Of a DNA stretch of 6,559 nt, positions 4,645 to 6,559 are shown one piece after another. Source of the DNA: Firmicutes bacterium UBA5388 (GTDB taxonomy: Bacteria > Bacillota > UBA4882 > UBA10575). The translations under genes were made by a program, and so were the position numbers. The notes under the pieces are model-generated. The model ran no database searches, was not told the DNA's origin, and saw only the letters and a program-made list of their open reading frames with translations. The DNA is taken from contig DHOO01000032.1 of assembly GCA_002409975.1 (NCBI GenBank), forward strand, positions 1-6,559. Reading direction: 5' to 3'. The first letter of the stretch is position 1. Each line of letters opens with the position of its first letter.

Positions 4645-6408
4645 CTATTTATGTAAAACATTCTTCCAAGAAAAGTACTCTTTCTTATTGCCCCAAGTCA
4701 AACTAGGAGGAGTAGCTTTTAATAAAACCGAAGGTATAAACCGGAAGAAGATCGCGATGAACACTAAAGAAAGCAGAATCGCACGGTGAGGATAGTGTCC
4801 GTAAGCAATCGCGATGATGAATTGCCACCCCAGATTGGCGTCGATGTAAGCTGATGGCGGATAGATTAAAAGGATAATGGGAATAAGTCCGGAGAGAGCA
4901 ATTAGTAAATTGATCCCCCTCCGCCACAAACTGCGGTTAGGGGAGAGCAGTGGCCAGCTGAGAATGGACGGTAATAAAAAAGCTAGGCTGGTAAAACCGG
5001 CATTTAAAAAAATGGTCATAATAATGAGCAGTAGCATAAGGGTAAAAGAGGTTGCTTGCCTAATTTCAACCCTAACTTCACGAGGTAGAGCTAAGAGCCG
5101 CAAAAAGCAAATATAACCTATGATTGCGGTTGCCAACACTACCAGAGAGGGAATTATTTGCTGGTAACCAAGTAAAGGTTTTTTTTGCAAAACAGGAAAA
5201 AGCTCATTATTGAAAAACAGTCCTTTCTCCATTAAAAGACGGAGTATGAAGTAGCCAAGCGCCCCGGCTAAAACAGAAGCTAAAAGATAGCGAAGTTCGC
5301 GTCCGACCTCTCGAAGATAATCCCTTTCTGTCCGGCGCCAAGCGCTTAAGGTTCGGATTAGTAGGGGAGTAAGAAATAGCAACTGGATTAAACGAATAGC
5401 CCAGGCTGGCAGATAGTAGGCTCCGACCTTAAGATAAGACATTTCGGTTGGAGGGAATTCCTCTAAAAGTTGTAAACTACGGAGCAGGCGTTCAGTGGCG
5501 CGACCATAGTGATCAATTGTTTTGGGAAGTATTTTTCCAATAGTATCACCAGTAGTATGGTGATAACGCGCTTGCCAATTACTGTGTTTAGGGACTCCCT
5601 TTAAATTAAGGGCAGGAATTCTACTATGTAAATAGATGCCGTGTTCAGCTGTGGTGATTGCTAAGGCCCTGTCTACCCACTCCCTAAAGGGGTTAGCATC
5701 GATCGCTTCTGTCTCTGGCGTAATAGAGGCTAAAGCTATTTGTCGTAACCAAAGCGGTGTATAATTCTGTTGCCAGCCGCTCATCTCGATTTCTATCCCT
5801 TTCATTTCGCCTAAATTGGCAAAATCAAGAGAAATTACCGCAGCCAGATGCTCTTTCCACCTGCTTTCTTTTAAAAAATGGCTGGAACCATACATGGGGC
5901 CGTACTCTTGACAATCAGAGGTCATAAAGATCATTGTCCATTGGGGGGTAGGACCTGAAGCAAAGATGCGCGCCAGTTCGAGGATAGTTGCTACTCCAGA
6001 ACCATTATCGGCGGCGCCTTGCCGGACAAAAGGCGGTATATCGTAGTGCCCTACTACTAAGACCGCTTTGCTTTGCACTCCCGGTAGGACCGCATAGACA
6101 TTACGCAAGTCAGTAACTTTTTTACCGGCAATTTCAACCGAGAATTCTTGGGTATAAACCTCAAGACCTGAAGCGCGAAATTCTGAGGCGAGCCAAGTGG
6201 CCGCTTCCAATCGACCGTTATGTAAGTAGTCTCTTCTGGGAAAGCCAGTTACTAAAGCTGTTAGGTACATCATAGCTAAGTCGGTTTGAAAGGCTAAATC
6301 TTCTTGGTAGATCGGGAATTGAGGGCTTTTTTGAGAAGCGAAATAGCTGGTAGTAAAGATTAAAATAAGCATCAGGAAGTAACAAAGAAACCAGTAACGA
6401 AATTTCAT
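4645..6408 (-). CDS. Membrane-anchored M28 family peptidase homologue with Gln in place of catalytic Glu
   Basis: A 587-aa membrane protein. An N-terminal hydrophobic segment (about 3-25) is followed by an M28 domain (about 40-320), probably outside the membrane, and about eight more membrane segments (336-354, 372-392, 417-440, 453-475, 476-489, 498-517, about 527-536, 542-563). The layout resembles the eukaryotic ERMP1/Pff1 M28 proteins. Metal ligands fit: H121 with D123 (VGHYDIPP), D134 (AADNGSG), E168 (CQEYG), D195 (SLDFANLG) and H284 (YHHTTGDT). The usual Glu-Glu pair reads Gln167-Glu168, so the general base is missing; it may be inactive, slow or specialised. The ATG at 6408 is chosen because GGGGGTG lies 6 nt before it; a TTG at 6435 would add 9 residues without a ribosome binding site. 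A TATAAA at 6444-6439 could be a -10, but co-transcription with the upstream gene is equally possible. Substrate unknown. Confidence 0.85.
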   Translation of the reverse strand: MKFRYWFLCYFLMLILIFTTSYFASQKSPQFPIYQEDLAFQTDLAMMYLTALVTGFPRRDYLHNGRLEAATWLASEFRASGLEVYTQEFSVEIAGKKVTDLRNVYAVLPGVQSKAVLVVGHYDIPPFVRQGAADNGSGVATILELARIFASGPTPQWTMIFMTSDCQEYGPMYGSSHFLKESRWKEHLAAVISLDFANLGEMKGIEIEMSGWQQNYTPLWLRQIALASITPETEAIDANPFREWVDRALAITTAEHGIYLHSRIPALNLKGVPKHSNWQARYHHTTGDTIGKILPKTIDHYGRATERLLRSLQLLEEFPPTEMSYLKVGAYYLPAWAIRLIQLLFLTPLLIRTLSAWRRTERDYLREVGRELRYLLASVLAGALGYFILRLLMEKGLFFNNELFPVLQKKPLLGYQQIIPSLVVLATAIIGYICFLRLLALPREVRVEIRQATSFTLMLLLIIMTIFLNAGFTSLAFLLPSILSWPLLSPNRSLWRRGINLLIALSGLIPIILLIYPPSAYIDANLGWQFIIAIAYGHYPHRAILLSLVFIAIFFRFIPSVLLKATPPSLTWGNKKEYFSWKNVLHK

Positions 6409-6414
6409 AGAAAA

Positions 6415-6421
6415 CACCCCC
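6415..6421 (-). promoter_or_regulatory. Ribosome binding site of the M28 gene
   Basis: GGGGGTG on the minus strand, 6 nt before the ATG at 6408, close to the ideal GGAGGTG. It selects this ATG over the in-frame ATG at 6423 and TTG at 6435. Confidence 0.65.
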
Positions 6422-6470
6422 ATTGGATTTACCAAATATTTATAAATTCTACCTGTGGAACCAAACTCCT

Positions 6471-6559
6471 TTAAAAGAGGATAGGATCTGAAAAATGCGG
6501 ATAAAAATATCCTTTTAAATTATTTTCTAGGTAGTCGCCCACCCCAGCCAGCTGGGGCA
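6471..6559 (-). CDS. Probable 3' end of an upstream gene, cut by the window edge
   Basis: One minus-strand frame is open from the right edge through 28 codons and stops with TAA at 6473-6471. It ends with GDYLENNLKGYFYPHFSDP followed by three more residues. The other two frames on this strand close within about 40 bases of the edge. The mix of charged and aromatic residues looks protein-like, and a gene on the same strand ending 62 bp before the M28 ATG fits the layout. I cannot name a family from 28 residues. Part of it overlaps inverted repeats that could instead be regulatory. Confidence 0.4.
   Translation of the reverse strand, partial: PQLAGVGDYLENNLKGYFYPHFSDPILF

Noticed and set aside
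4877..5116. Plus-strand frame and an extra minus-strand frame (4703-4927) inside the M28 gene
   Set aside because: Both overlap the membrane part of the M28 protein; their composition comes from reading hydrophobic codons in the wrong frame.
6409..6435. A longer M28 protein from TTG at 6435
   Set aside because: It has no ribosome binding site, while the ATG at 6408 has GGGGGTG 6 nt upstream and begins a typical membrane anchor.
6542..6557. CCCCAG/CTGGGG palindrome at the right edge as a terminator
   Set aside because: No T tract follows on the minus strand, the plus-strand side is cut by the edge, and it lies in a frame that looks coding.

Overview
The window is one strand-biased block of a Bacillota (clostridia-like) chromosome. 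Every gene I can support lies on the minus strand. The reasons for Bacillota are strong purine-rich ribosome binding sites (AAAGGAGG, AAGGAGG, GGAGGGG), use of GTG and probably TTG starts, moderate GC content, and the family set (M42 aminopeptidases, an MntR-like regulator, FeoA). No genus can be named from this.

Reading in the direction of transcription, from right to left: (1) 6471-6559, the probable last 28 codons of a gene that continues past the right edge. (2) 4645-6408, a membrane-anchored M28-family metallopeptidase homologue with an N-terminal anchor, a large M28 domain and about eight C-terminal membrane segments. The expected general-base Glu is Gln. (3) 4260-4502, a stand-alone FeoA with no feoB in the window. 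(4) 3989-4259, an intergenic stretch holding a chain of hairpins and, close to the next gene, a DtxR/IdeR-like operator over a possible -10. (5) 3449-3934 (or 3988), a DtxR/MntR-type metal-dependent repressor that lacks an SH3 domain and has Asp where Bacillus MntR has metal ligand His77. A 29-codon open frame overlaps its stop codon. (6) 3140-3448, a regulatory stretch with two hairpins, a CodY-like box, a Fur-like box and a TATAAT element. (7) 70-3139, three tandem, overlapping M42 aminopeptidase paralogues, clearly one operon. (8) 1-69, mostly unexplained.

Two themes share the window. One is peptide breakdown: three cytosolic M42 aminopeptidases, probably TET-type assemblies that trim short peptides, plus a membrane M28 protein. 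The other is divalent-metal handling: FeoA and the MntR-like repressor. M42 and M28 enzymes are themselves metal-dependent. A CodY-like box and a Fur-like box upstream of the M42 operon would link peptide degradation to nutrient and metal status, but this is inference from motif matches. No CRISPR array, tRNA, rRNA or intact mobile element was seen.
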